Of a stretch of DNA of 64,000 nucleotides, positions 25,918-32,846 are shown piece after piece (the first letter of the stretch is position 1; the number at the start of each line of letters is the position of its first letter). Where the stretch lies: positions 16,562 through 80,561 of IMG/VR virus record IMGVR_UViG_3300042154_002686. One strand, given 5' to 3'. The position numbers and the translations under genes were made by a program. Source of the stretch: a virus. The notes below the pieces were generated by a model, which saw nothing but the letters and a program-made list of their open reading frames with translations, did no database searches and was not told where the DNA came from.

Positions 25918-26117
25918 TATAATGTGACTTCTACTGGTGACGGATTGTCTACTGACGACTTTCTCTTGGTTGGAATAAAGTACATGTATGCGTCCTTGCC
26001 ATCCGCAAGGGCTTGTCTGTATTCAAGGACACATTCCGTTGAGTCCTCAAACTGCTTCACCTTTATGGTGTCGTCAAGGTTTACTATAATTAAAGTAGAA
26101 TACTTTTTGATGTACAT
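25917..26117 (-). CDS. Small-domain family protein, stand-alone copy (66 aa)
   Basis: ATG 26117 (MYIKKYSTLIIVN) is preferred to the GTG at 26138, which sits in a hairpin. The protein equals the small domain: STLIIVNLDD, VKQFED, a helix VLEYRQALADGKD, then AYMYFIPTKRKS. The stop overlaps the next start by one base, so it is coupled to the 607-aa gene carrying the same domain, as at 9109/8780. Confidence 0.65.
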   Translation of the reverse strand: MYIKKYSTLIIVNLDDTIKVKQFEDSTECVLEYRQALADGKDAYMYFIPTKRKSSVDNPSPVEVTL

Positions 26118-26312
26118 GGACAAGGTGGCTATCGCCACCTTTGTTGAGTGTCTACCGTCATTGTTTCTTTCTCAAACGCTTCCGTTCTTATGAAATAAGT
26201 AAAAATATTATTGATGTATTTGTTTTTAGAGTCTTCGGGTAGGTGCGAAGCACGGTCGATTTCGGAAAATAGTGCTCGCATCGGATACCCCCTGCCGTAG
26301 TGTCATGGAGCA
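26118..26312. promoter_or_regulatory. Divergent control region between left arm and gene array
   Basis: No gene. It holds a perfect hairpin AAGGTGGC-GATA-GCCACCTT (near 26125), an AT-rich stretch (26190-26230), the first GGTAGG box (26238) and a plus-strand promoter ending GTAGTGTCATGGAG. Transcription diverges from here: left arm leftward, array rightward. Confidence 0.6.
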
Positions 26313-26471
26313 ATGCGATACAACATCCGAAAGGGCGAAGGTTACATCCACTACATCATCGACACCCGCACCGACCGCAGGGTCAAGTTGGTCTATGGCT
26401 GGGAGATGGCTCTGAAGGTCTGCCGAGAATACAACCTCTTCTGGGCTGAGTTCAAGAAGACCAACTCGTAA
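26313..26471 (+). CDS. Array protein, unknown (52 aa)
   Basis: First gene of the array. MRYNIRKGEGYIHYII, then an Arg-rich turn and a helix ending WAEFKKTNS; basic and aromatic. It starts about a dozen bases after the -10 TAGTGT with no Shine-Dalgarno. A terminator (GAGCCCCC-ACG-GGGGGCTC plus T-run, 26479-26506) closes the cassette. Nothing recognised. Confidence 0.7.
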   Translation: MRYNIRKGEGYIHYIIDTRTDRRVKLVYGWEMALKVCREYNLFWAEFKKTNS

Positions 26472-26605
26472 GAACTAACGAGCCCCCACGGGGGCTCTTT
26501 TTTTTGACCTGCGAGGTAGGCCGTTGAGGGCATCAAATTGATATTGCACATGACCCCTCTCGCCCTCACTCTCATCTTATCAGCAACCCGCCACCCCTCC
26601 CGCAC

Positions 26606-26740
26606 ATGACCATCCTCGCCCTCGCCCTCGCCCTCGCTTACGCCCTCGCCCTCGGCTGGCTTCTCCGTAAGATGAAGACCACCCCTGCCCTCCGCTCCGA
26701 CCGCTCCGACCGAGTGACCATCTTCGGAGACAACCGCTAA
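26606..26740 (+). CDS. Small membrane protein of the array (44 aa)
   Basis: Residues 2-20 are an Ala/Leu membrane helix (TILALALALAYALALGWLL) followed by a basic stretch and a polar tail (RVTIFGDNR). N-out/C-in orientation is likely from the Arg/Lys after the helix. It heads a three-gene unit (26606, 26775, 27013) without internal boxes; each start is preceded by a C-rich CGCAC before ATGACC. Confidence 0.6.
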   Translation: MTILALALALAYALALGWLLRKMKTTPALRSDRSDRVTIFGDNR

Positions 26741-26774
26741 CCCCTCTCACCCACCCACCCACCCACCCACGCAC

Positions 26775-26969
26775 ATGACCCACGCCACCGCCACCGCCAC
26801 CGTTAAGACCGACTGGGACTCCCTCCCCCTCGGTGAAGACCTCTCCCACCTGTGCGGAGGTCGTAACAAGCACAAGACCGCCACCGAGGTGACCGACCTC
26901 GCCCCCTCGGGCGATGGCTGGAACATCCCCACCGCCTCGGCCATCCTCTCCGACCCCACCCTCGGCTAA
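26775..26969 (+). CDS. Array protein, TDWDxLPLGE family copy 1 (64 aa)
   Basis: Shares KTDWDSLPLGEDLSHLCGG and RNKH with the gene at 31007, then diverges at the C-terminus. The N-terminus is MTHATATATV, and the MTH start is reused by several array genes. A (CCCA)n tract lies in the leader. Function unknown; no cysteine pair or catalytic motif. Confidence 0.68.
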   Translation: MTHATATATVKTDWDSLPLGEDLSHLCGGRNKHKTATEVTDLAPSGDGWNIPTASAILSDPTLG

Positions 26970-27012
26970 CCACCGAGGCAACCCCTCCAACCCCTCCAAC
27001 CCTCCCACGCAC

Positions 27013-27231
27013 ATGACCACCGCCACCGCCCTCCCCGCCCTCCCGCCCGTCCTCCGCATCTCCCGCCCGACTCCTCTGACCACCGTCTGGTCTTATCTGG
27101 CCTCTGTCTCGGACGGAGACCGCATCGTCTTCCCCTGCGGTCTGCGGGTGACGGTCTCCGTCCGCAACCGCATGACCCTCGCCCTCATCATGGCGAAGCG
27201 AGGTCTCCGAGGCACGAAGCGAAACAGGTGA
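27013..27231 (+). CDS. Array protein, basic (72 aa)
   Basis: Pro/Thr-rich start (MTTATALPALPPVLRIS), beta-prone middle (SDGDRIVFPCGLRVTVSV) and a basic end (MAKRGLRGTKRNR). The stop TGA is embedded in the first of two tandem GTGAAC palindromes (27228-27260) that stand where a terminator would be expected. Unknown function. Confidence 0.62.
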   Translation: MTTATALPALPPVLRISRPTPLTTVWSYLASVSDGDRIVFPCGLRVTVSVRNRMTLALIMAKRGLRGTKRNR

Positions 27232-27260
27232 ACGCCTGTTCACGGTGAACGAAAGTTCAC
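27228..27260 (+). repeat. Tandem GTGAAC-N4-GTTCAC palindromes, set 1
   Basis: GTGAAC-GCCT-GTTCAC (27228-27243) and GTGAAC-GAAA-GTTCAC (27245-27260), six bases before a GGTAGG box. Four such sets occur. They could be operators (GAAC-N4-GTTC resembles Gram-positive-type LexA boxes) or paired RNA hairpins. Confidence 0.75.
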
Positions 27261-27328
27261 TCTGCGGTAGGTGCGGCGGTGCGTAAATTTCGCCACCGAA
27301 TTGTATCGCACAATGCGACCACATCGCC

Positions 27329-27484
27329 ATGTTCATAGATGCCATGAAGAAGCCCCCCCAGCCCAAGAAGCCCAAGACCGCCAAGACCACCAAGCCCCTC
27401 ACGGGCAAGGAACTCGCCAAGGAGGTGAACAAGTATCAAGGACTCGCCCGAGTCTCTCGGATGCTCGGCAACCTCTGGTCGTAA
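27329..27484 (+). CDS. Array protein, Lys/Pro-rich (51 aa)
   Basis: MFIDAMKKPPQPKKPKTAKT then KPLTGKELAKEVNKYQGLAR and a short hydrophobic end. The N-terminal half is a Lys/Pro/Thr tail that could contact nucleic acid; the rest is one helix. ATG 27344 is an alternative start that fits the spacing of other cassettes less clearly. A terminator follows (GGAGCCCC-TGC-GGGGGCTCC). Confidence 0.6.
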   Translation: MFIDAMKKPPQPKKPKTAKTTKPLTGKELAKEVNKYQGLARVSRMLGNLWS

Positions 27485-27617
27485 GAACTACGGAGCCCCT
27501 GCGGGGGCTCCCTTTTTCGCAATGCGGTAGGTCGGTTAATTGACCGAAATCAGTCGAATTATTTTCTGGTATCAGACCGTCAAATCGCTACATTCATCTT
27601 CGCACCCAATAAACGCC

Positions 27618-27854
27618 ATGTCTCATAAACTCAATGTCCTCACCCTCGCCCGCACGAACGCCCTCGCCCGCATCCGCAATGTTGGCGACAACATCGCTGA
27701 TGCCAAGGAGAACCTTCGCCTCTCCGTCCTCAACCACGGAACTGGAAGCAAGGCGTGGAACTTCTGGAAGTCCGAACTCGCTCGCCATGACAGCGAGTGG
27801 ACTGAAGTCTGCAACGAACTGCGGGAAATCGACTGGGAACTCGGAAACAAGTAA
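27618..27854 (+). CDS. Array protein, helical (78 aa)
   Basis: Almost wholly helical: MSHKLNVLTLARTNALARI, GDNIADAKENLRLSVLNHG, then SEWTEVCNELREIDWELGNK. The start at 27618 lies about 20 bases after TACATTCATC, a promoter element repeated at other cassettes. A terminator GGGGAGC-GAGT-GCTCCCC follows. Unknown. Confidence 0.7.
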   Translation: MSHKLNVLTLARTNALARIRNVGDNIADAKENLRLSVLNHGTGSKAWNFWKSELARHDSEWTEVCNELREIDWELGNK

Positions 27855-27973
27855 GACGAAACGGGGAGCGAGTGCTCCCCTTTTTTGTGCCCCGAGGGTA
27901 GGCCGACCAGTGCGTAGATTTCGACAAAGATTTTGGTTTACTCGGACGATGGTTCAACTACTGTGATGGTCTC

Positions 27974-28141
27974 ATGCAACCCGCTCCCCTGCCCGACCTC
28001 ACTTACCTCTACATGCTCTCCGTTGAACTTGGAGACATTGCCCAATACTGCGACCGTGGTTCGCCCGAAGACCTCGCTTATCAGAAGGCGAAGCAAGACT
28101 ACCTCGATGCGGTCTTCATGGGCGAAGACGAAGAGGGCTAA
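27974..28141 (+). CDS. Array protein, acidic (55 aa)
   Basis: MQPAPLPDLTYLYMLSVELGD then a helix with YCDRGSPEDLAYQKAKQD and an acidic end (GEDEEG). The promoter is seen as GGTTTACT, 16-18 nt, TACTGT. A GAGACCC-CAAGC-GGGTCTC terminator follows. Not recognised. Confidence 0.68.
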   Translation: MQPAPLPDLTYLYMLSVELGDIAQYCDRGSPEDLAYQKAKQDYLDAVFMGEDEEG

Positions 28142-28286
28142 AGCCCCCGCCCGAAAGGAGTGAGAGACCCCAAGCGGGTCTCTCTTTTTCGCTCTGCGGA
28201 TAGGCCGACCAATTGACCGAAATCAGTCGCACTTTGTTCTGGTATCCTGTCGGGTTTGTGCTACTGTGTCCTTGTTCCCAATACCC

Positions 28287-28487
28287 ATGATTACTAATGA
28301 CCATACCGCCATCTGCTCCCGATACGCCCACCTCGGTGACGCAGTCTGCTTTCGTCTCACCGCCATCGCCCGCACGATGCTCGTCATGCAGGGGCGACTT
28401 GCTCGCCTCGATAAGCGAGCGGGGGCTATGGCCGAACTTGCCCGATGCCGAGCCATGTGGTTCGAACTGACGGGGGAGAGGGTTTAA
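28287..28487 (+). CDS. Array protein, Arg/Ala-rich helical (66 aa)
   Basis: MITNDHTAICSRYAHLGDA then two helices (FRLTAIARTMLVMQGRLARL; AGAMAELARCRAMWFELTG). ATG 28287 is used; the GTG at 28266 lies in the promoter. Box variant GGATAGG upstream and a weak terminator GGAACCC-ATC-GGGTTCC downstream. Unknown function. Confidence 0.68.
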   Translation: MITNDHTAICSRYAHLGDAVCFRLTAIARTMLVMQGRLARLDKRAGAMAELARCRAMWFELTGERV

Positions 28488-28612
28488 GACTCTCGCCCAG
28501 TTAGAACAGAAACGGAACCCATCGGGTTCCTTTTTTGTTCCCTGCGGGTAGGTCGCTACAACCGCCATTTTGCTCTCGACTTGGCCGATGCTTCTGCCAC
28601 TCTGTTGGTCTT

Positions 28613-28798
28613 ATGACCTCCTCCTCCTCCCGCTCGCTGGCCCTCGCCCTCGCCTCGCACGAGGCCCACCTGCTCGACCTCGCCCTTCGCAGGGCCGAGT
28701 GCGTAGCCATGGGCCTCAATCCCGAGGACTATGTCCCCGCTGACCCCGTCTTTGACGAGGAGGACTATCGTCCCATCGTGCGGAAACGCTACGGGTGA
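28613..28798 (+). CDS. Array protein (61 aa)
   Basis: Ser-rich start (MTSSSSRSLALALASHEAH), a helix with LALRRAECVAMGLNPEDYV and an acidic middle ending in PIVRKRYG. The promoter region (CCGCCATTTTGCTCTCG, then CCACTCT) closely matches the one in front of the structured RNA at 32700. The stop overlaps palindrome set 2. Confidence 0.66.
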   Translation: MTSSSSRSLALALASHEAHLLDLALRRAECVAMGLNPEDYVPADPVFDEEDYRPIVRKRYG

Positions 28799-28828
28799 AC
28801 GCCCGTTCACTGGTGAACATTTGTTCAC
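28795..28828 (+). repeat. Tandem GTGAAC-N4-GTTCAC palindromes, set 2
   Basis: GTGAAC-GCCC-GTTCAC and GTGAAC-ATTT-GTTCAC, two bases apart. They overlap the upstream stop codon and end seven bases before the GGTAGG box at 28835. No T-run terminator is present at this boundary. Confidence 0.78.
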
Positions 28829-28912
28829 TTCGTGGGTAGGCTGGCTCCTGCGTAAAATTGGGCAACGATTTGTATCGACCCAAGCCAAGGAATGACCACA
28901 TTCATCTGTGCC

Positions 28913-29110
28913 ATGAAGAACGCATCCCTCCTCCCCCGCAACGCTCACCTCGCCATCAAGGAAGCCATCCTCGATGCTAAGGAAGCAAGGAACGAACTCA
29001 ACCGCCTCGGCTCCCGCTACCACGGAATGTCCGAGAAGGTCGAAGAGCCCATCAAGAGCCTCGAAACCCTCATCGCCCGCCTCGAAGCGGTTCTCCCCAA
29101 GGCCGAGTGA
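28913..29110 (+). CDS. Array protein, coiled-coil (65 aa)
   Basis: MKNASLLPRNAHLAIKEAIL then a long charged helix (DAKEARNELNRL; MSEKVEEPIKSLETLIARLEAV). ATG 28892 in frame would add MTTFICA, but that stretch is the repeated ACCACATTCATC promoter block, so 28913 is preferred. A terminator GAGACCCC-GAGT-GGGGTCTC follows. Confidence 0.68.
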   Translation: MKNASLLPRNAHLAIKEAILDAKEARNELNRLGSRYHGMSEKVEEPIKSLETLIARLEAVLPKAE

Positions 29111-29242
29111 GGCCGAGGGTAAGAACCAGCGAGACCCCGAGTGGGGTCTCTTTTTTGGTCTGCGGGTAGGTCAGTTTGTGCATAGATTTAGACAAATAAT
29201 TTCATCGACTATGAGCATCGGATAGCCACATTCACCTCTGCC

Positions 29243-29518
29243 ATGACGCACTCCTCCTCCCCCGCCTCGCCCGTGTTCCTCGTCACCGTTCAGTCCGTAG
29301 AATACTACGGTGAACGCTACTACAAGTTCAAGGGCGGGTTCAATGTCCTCGTCTCCACGGACAAGGACGCTACGGCCTTCGGCCTCGTCCTCGAATACCT
29401 TGTGGCGAACAAACTCGCCTCGGGCTACTACCCGAAGCATGCCGAGCGGTTCGAGACCGAGGCAGATGCCCTCGCCACCCTCGACCCCGAATGGGAGACG
29501 GTCAGAGTCCGCCTCTGA
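29243..29518 (+). CDS. Array protein with shared MTHSSSP head (91 aa)
   Basis: The first eight codons and the upstream 20 bases are nearly identical to the 31007 gene, but the body is unrelated: beta strands VFLVTVQSVEYYGERYYKF, then GGFNVLVSTDKDATAFGLV and an acidic end. The break in similarity inside the ORF suggests exchange between cassettes. Followed by palindrome set 3. Confidence 0.7.
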   Translation: MTHSSSPASPVFLVTVQSVEYYGERYYKFKGGFNVLVSTDKDATAFGLVLEYLVANKLASGYYPKHAERFETEADALATLDPEWETVRVRL

Positions 29519-29527
29519 GCGGAACAG

Positions 29528-29561
29528 GTGAACGGGTGTTCAGTAATGAACACTTGTTCAC
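29528..29561 (+). repeat. Tandem GTGAAC-type palindromes, set 3
   Basis: GTGAAC-GGGT-GTTCAG and ATGAAC-ACTT-GTTCAC, seven bases before the box at 29568. One arm in each copy is imperfect at its outer base; the GAAC-N4-GTTC core is intact. Confidence 0.75.
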
Positions 29562-29658
29562 TTCGTGGGTAGGCCGACTGGTGCTTAGATTTCGCCACCG
29601 AATTATCTCGATTTTTTTAAAACGACCCCCATAGTAATGGATGCATCAAGCAACCCAC

Positions 29659-29802
29659 ATGAACGACCTCCATAACAAAATCACCAAACTCGAAAACCGC
29701 CTCGCCAAGCGATGCCACCTCATCGGCCCTCGCTTCCGTGCCGCCCTCGAAAAGCGTCTCGAAGCAATGTATCAGCAGTTCAACGCCCGCCTCGCCAAGT
29801 AA
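29659..29802 (+). CDS. Array protein, basic helical (47 aa)
   Basis: MNDLHNKITKLENRLAKRCH then FRAALEKRLEAMYQQFNARLAK, probably a two-helix coiled coil. The start follows an A/C-rich leader (CAACCCACATG). The terminator GCCCCCTC-ACG-GGGGGC is nearly identical to that of the 31685 cassette. Not in any family I know. Confidence 0.66.
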   Translation: MNDLHNKITKLENRLAKRCHLIGPRFRAALEKRLEAMYQQFNARLAK

Positions 29803-29925
29803 GGCGAAAGGACTAACCGCCCCCTCACGGGGGCTTTTTGTTCTCTTCGAGGGTAGGCCGATTAATTGACCGTTCGCTCATTAAAAACGAGTTGCGTCAG
29901 CACCCCCACCGTTTACCTTCATCTC

Positions 29926-30207
29926 ATGGCAATCACGCCCCACGGAGGTAAAACGAGCGACTCCTCCCGCTCTCCCACGGAAGTCTACCAGATGCTCGTC
30001 AGCATCTCGCAAGCCATCCGAGACGGTCGGAACGGCCTCGACCCCTTCGGCCACAAGTTGGCCGACCTCATGTCCGACCTCTTGGACGAAGTCCGAGACG
30101 AGGTCGAAGCGGCACGGAAGGAGGAACTAATCCTCCGAGCCAAGCGAGCGGCTCAAAACCTCTCCGACGACCTTCGGGCTCACGCTGTCGAAGAACACAG
30201 AGAGTAA
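29926..30207 (+). CDS. Array protein, acidic helical (93 aa)
   Basis: MAITPHGGKTSDSSRSPTEV, then helices around QMLVSISQAIRDG, DLMSDLLDEVRDEVEAARKE and AQNLSDDLRAHAVEEHRE. Strong alternating charge suggests an oligomer. Promoter class with TTAATTGACCG and TTTACCTTCATC. A GGAGACCC-TTC-GGGGTCTCC terminator follows. Confidence 0.7.
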   Translation: MAITPHGGKTSDSSRSPTEVYQMLVSISQAIRDGRNGLDPFGHKLADLMSDLLDEVRDEVEAARKEELILRAKRAAQNLSDDLRAHAVEEHRE

Positions 30208-30327
30208 GAAGAACGGAGACCCTTCGGGGTCTCCTTTTTTTATTTCGTGGGTAGGCCGCCCCGTGCGTAGATTTCGACAAAGAATTTTGTTTACTTCGGT
30301 CACGAATTGACCACATTCATCTTTGCC

Positions 30328-30552
30328 ATGACGCACTCCCCCGCACTCGATGCCCTCCTCGAAACCAACCCCGCACTCTGGTTCGCTTACCAGAACCACG
30401 CCAACTACAAGGCCAAGGCCAAAGCCCACGAAGAAAAGAAGGAGTGGGCCAAGGCCACTTACTACCACGAACGCTCCATTAGCACTATCGGCTTCATCCA
30501 CTCCATGGGCTACTCTGCCAAGAACATCGGCCAGCCCCGAGCAATCAAGTAA
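30328..30552 (+). CDS. Array protein with MTHS head (74 aa)
   Basis: Begins MTHSPALDALLETNPALWF behind the same ACCACATTCATCTTTGCC block as 31007, then a Lys/Ala/Glu helix (NYKAKAKAHEEKKEWAKA) and GFIHSMGYSAKNIGQPR. The in-frame ATG at 30307 lies in the conserved promoter block. Unknown function. Confidence 0.7.
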   Translation: MTHSPALDALLETNPALWFAYQNHANYKAKAKAHEEKKEWAKATYYHERSISTIGFIHSMGYSAKNIGQPRAIK

Positions 30553-30681
30553 GACGAGACGGGAGAGGCGAAAGCCTCTCTCTTTTTGTCTGCGGGTAGG
30601 TCTGATACTGCATAAAATCAAGCAACGAATTTTCTGGTATTCTACCGTGGATGCCGTAGTGTCATGGTCTCCCACCCAGCC

Positions 30682-30876
30682 ATGAACAAGACCAACCCAG
30701 AAGCCCGCCTCCGCCACATCGAAACCGTCCGTGCCCTGCGTCTCGCCCACGCCCGACACATGGCGAACTTCGACCGATACGCTCGCCTTGAAATGTTTGA
30801 GGCCGCACAGTATTGGCTCGGTCGGGCCAGCGAGGCCCACAAGCAACTCCTCGACCTTGGAGAGATTGCCATCTAA
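30682..30876 (+). CDS. Array protein, basic helical (64 aa)
   Basis: MNKTNPEARLRHIETVRALR then helices LAHARHMANFDRYARLEM and EAAQYWLGRASEAHKQLL. ATG 30664 sits in the GTAGTGTCATGG promoter motif, so 30682 is used. Helical hairpin proteins of this size often act as inhibitors or adaptors, but nothing specific is visible. Confidence 0.66.
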   Translation: MNKTNPEARLRHIETVRALRLAHARHMANFDRYARLEMFEAAQYWLGRASEAHKQLLDLGEIAI

Positions 30877-31006
30877 TCGATGGTCAGACCCAACGAGAGC
30901 CTTCGGGCTCTCTTTTTTTCTCTACGAGGGTAGGTCTGCTGGTGCGTAAATTTCGCCAGCGATTGTCGTTTACTTTTGGCACGGGATGACCACATTCATC
31001 TTTGCC

Positions 31007-31207
31007 ATGACGCACTCCTCCTCCCCCGCAACGACCGCCACCAAGACCGACTGGGACAACCTCCCCCTCGGTGAAAACCTGTCCCACCTCTGCGGAGGTC
31101 GGAACAAGCACCCCCGCCTCGCCTCCGAGGTCGAGACCCAGACGAAGGACGACACGGTTCGCCCCTTCACTGCGAGCGAACTCCTCGGGGATGTTAGCAT
31201 CGGCTAA
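31007..31207 (+). CDS. Array protein, TDWDxLPLGE family copy 2 (66 aa)
   Basis: Residues 13-36 (KTDWDNLPLGENLSHLCGG, RNKH) match the 26775 product almost exactly; the start MTHSSSPATTA matches 29243. So this gene shares its head with one neighbour and its core with another. The C-terminus is DDTVRPFTASELLGDVSIG. Function unknown. Confidence 0.72.
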   Translation: MTHSSSPATTATKTDWDNLPLGENLSHLCGGRNKHPRLASEVETQTKDDTVRPFTASELLGDVSIG

Positions 31208-31339
31208 CCCCCGATGTTAGTTCTCAAACAAGAGCCTTCGGGCTCTTTTTTTGTCCCTGCGGATAGGTCTGTCTGTGGGTAAAATTCGACAAAGATTTTT
31301 GTTGTATCGGACGAGGAAAGCCCCCAGACTGTCGGAGTA

Positions 31340-31552
31340 ATGAAACTCCTCGCAACCGACATGACCCACAACGACATTCAAATTGCCAAGAACGCAACGA
31401 TGGATGCCTTCGACACCCTCGAAGCCATCAAGTGCAAGTATCCCGCCCTCGGGGAAGAGTGGGACAGCATCATCGCTGTCCAGCGTTTGCTGGTGAACCA
31501 CACAATTGCTCTCTCCAATCTTGAAAACGCTCGAAACGGTTTGAAGCAGTAA
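31340..31552 (+). CDS. Array protein, helical (70 aa)
   Basis: MKLLATDMTHNDIQIAKNAT, a helix with DAFDTLEAIKCKYPALGEE, then SIIAVQRLLVNHTIALSNLE. The start directly follows CTGTCGGAGTA, as in the 34071 cassette; a start at 31361 (MTHND) is possible. A terminator GAGCCCC-AAGT-GGGGCTC follows. Confidence 0.68.
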   Translation: MKLLATDMTHNDIQIAKNATMDAFDTLEAIKCKYPALGEEWDSIIAVQRLLVNHTIALSNLENARNGLKQ

Positions 31553-31684
31553 GAACAAGCGAGCCCCAAGTGGGGCTCTCTTTTTGTCTGCGAGGGTAGG
31601 TCCGAGACTGCGTAAAAATCGCCAGCGATTGTTATCGATTTTTTTGAAAAACAGTCCATGGTTGTAGTCGCACCAACGCAACCC

Positions 31685-31894
31685 ATGATTAATCCCAATG
31701 CCGAGTTACTCCTCCACCTGTTCGCCAGCCAGAGCCTTCCCCTGCTCCAATGGACTGCTCGCAAGCGACAGAACTCCCTCTACATGCTGACCGTAAGGCA
31801 GGACATTACGGTAGACCAGCATATGAACTACATGGACAATCTTGACGAAGTTGTAGCCTTCGTTCACGAATACGACCCGCCCTCGGTCAAGTGA
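31685..31894 (+). CDS. Array protein (69 aa)
   Basis: MINPNAELLLHLFASQSLPL then LQWTARKRQNSLYMLTVRQD and an acidic end VVAFVHEYDPPSVK. ATG 31658 lies in the TCCATGG promoter motif and would add nine residues. Followed by the CGCCCCCTC-ACG-GGGGGC terminator shared with 29659. Not recognised. Confidence 0.66.
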   Translation: MINPNAELLLHLFASQSLPLLQWTARKRQNSLYMLTVRQDITVDQHMNYMDNLDEVVAFVHEYDPPSVK

Positions 31895-32036
31895 GGGAAA
31901 GGTCTAATCGCCCCCTCACGGGGGCTTTTTATTTAGACCCCGAGGTAGGTCTGGCAATTGACCGAACGCTCATAAAATGGTGCTCGCTTTTTATGCGTTG
32001 GTGGTTCACAGTGTTGGAGTAATCAATAACCCTCCC

Positions 32037-32174
32037 ATGCATAACATCATCTCGTTCACCTCCGAAGAGTCCCTCGCCAAGTTCCTCTCGAACTTTGACA
32101 TTACCACGAACCGCTTCACGGTCGAACAGACCTCGAAGAACGGTTTCCTCCTCACCTTCTACCCGAGCATCTAA
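32037..32174 (+). CDS. Array protein (45 aa)
   Basis: MHNIISFTSEESLAKFLSNF then DITTNRFTVEQTSKNGFLLT and a short end. The fold looks like a beta-alpha-beta-beta unit. The leader is GTTGGAGTAATCAATAACCCTCCC before ATG. The terminator CTCACCTCTACGGGGGTGGG is repeated word for word after the 36105 gene. Confidence 0.62.
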   Translation: MHNIISFTSEESLAKFLSNFDITTNRFTVEQTSKNGFLLTFYPSI

Positions 32175-32348
32175 CCCACCCGAAAGGGCTCACCTCTACG
32201 GGGGTGGGCTCTTTTATTTTCTACGAGGGTAGGTGCGGAGGTGCGTGAAATTCGGCACACTTTTTTCTGGTATTTCGAGGTCTGTGTGCTACTGTGATGT
32301 CGCACTCAGCAACACCCACCCACACCCCCACCCACCACCACCACCACC

Positions 32349-32600
32349 ATGTTCGTCTACACCGAAGAATACGCCCGCCAGCAGTCCGAAGCCCGCTCCG
32401 AGGCCATCCGTGCCCGTGCGGAATACGAGAAGACCGTCACCCGCCAGAACGCCATGGCCGAGGCGTGGGATGCGGTCGAGAAGGCCGAGGACGACTGCCG
32501 CAAGGCCAAGGGCACGGTCGCCCGCAAGGAGGCCAAGAAGGCTCTGGCTTACGCTGACTGGGTCTGGAAGACCATGAACGACCCCAAGTTCAAGGTGTAA
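32349..32600 (+). CDS. Array protein, Ala/Glu-rich coiled coil (83 aa)
   Basis: MFVYTEEYARQQSEARSEAI followed by a long charged helix (RARAEYEKTVTRQNAMAEAW; KAKGTVARKEAKKALAYADW) and a KTMNDPKFKV end. The leader is a CCA/CCCA microsatellite (32315-32350) right up to ATG. A GAGCCCCTC-ACG-GGGGCT terminator follows. Function unknown. Confidence 0.7.
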   Translation: MFVYTEEYARQQSEARSEAIRARAEYEKTVTRQNAMAEAWDAVEKAEDDCRKAKGTVARKEAKKALAYADWVWKTMNDPKFKV

Positions 32601-32694
32601 TCCCAAACGAGCCCCTCACGGGGCTTTTTTGTGCCCTCTGCGGGTAGGTCTGGCGAGCCGCCATTTTGTTGTTGCTTTGCGGGCTGGTTGTGTC

Positions 32695-32838
32695 ACTCTC
32701 TTCTTATCGCTCCTGCGATATCAGTCTAATCGGTCTTCCCAGCAGTTAGTAGCCACTAACTCTAAGGCGGACACTGCTGGGATACGCCTCCCGATAGACT
32801 AACATAAGACCACCCCTTCGGGGGTGGCAGTTTGTTTT
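32695..32838 (+). ncRNA. Candidate structured RNA cassette in the array
   Basis: No ORF fits. The region has a cassette promoter matching that of 28613, then P1 AGTCT-A-ATCGG (32723-32733) with CCGATAGACT (32791-32800), P2 TCCCAGCAG (32737-32745) with CTGCTGGGA (32774-32782), hairpin P3 TTAGT-AGCC-ACTAA (32746-32759), and a possible pseudoknot AGGCG (32765-32769) with CGCCT (32785-32789). An intrinsic terminator CCACCCC-TTCG-GGGGTGG ends it. No known family recognised. Confidence 0.72.
32811..32838 (+). terminator. Terminator of the structured RNA cassette
   Basis: CCACCCC-TTCG-GGGGTGG with a UUCG tetraloop and a T-rich tail (GTTTGTTTTTG). Confidence 0.8.
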
Positions 32839-32846
32839 TGTGACTA

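Noticed and set aside
26580-27432. Long Gly/Arg-rich minus-strand frames across the first array genes
   Set aside because: They are shadows of GC-rich plus-strand genes that have promoters, starts and conserved paralogs.
28892-31006. MTTFIFAM starts at 28892, 30307 and 30986
   Set aside because: The same bases recur where no in-frame ATG exists (29220, 27590), so they are promoter DNA, not conserved coding sequence.
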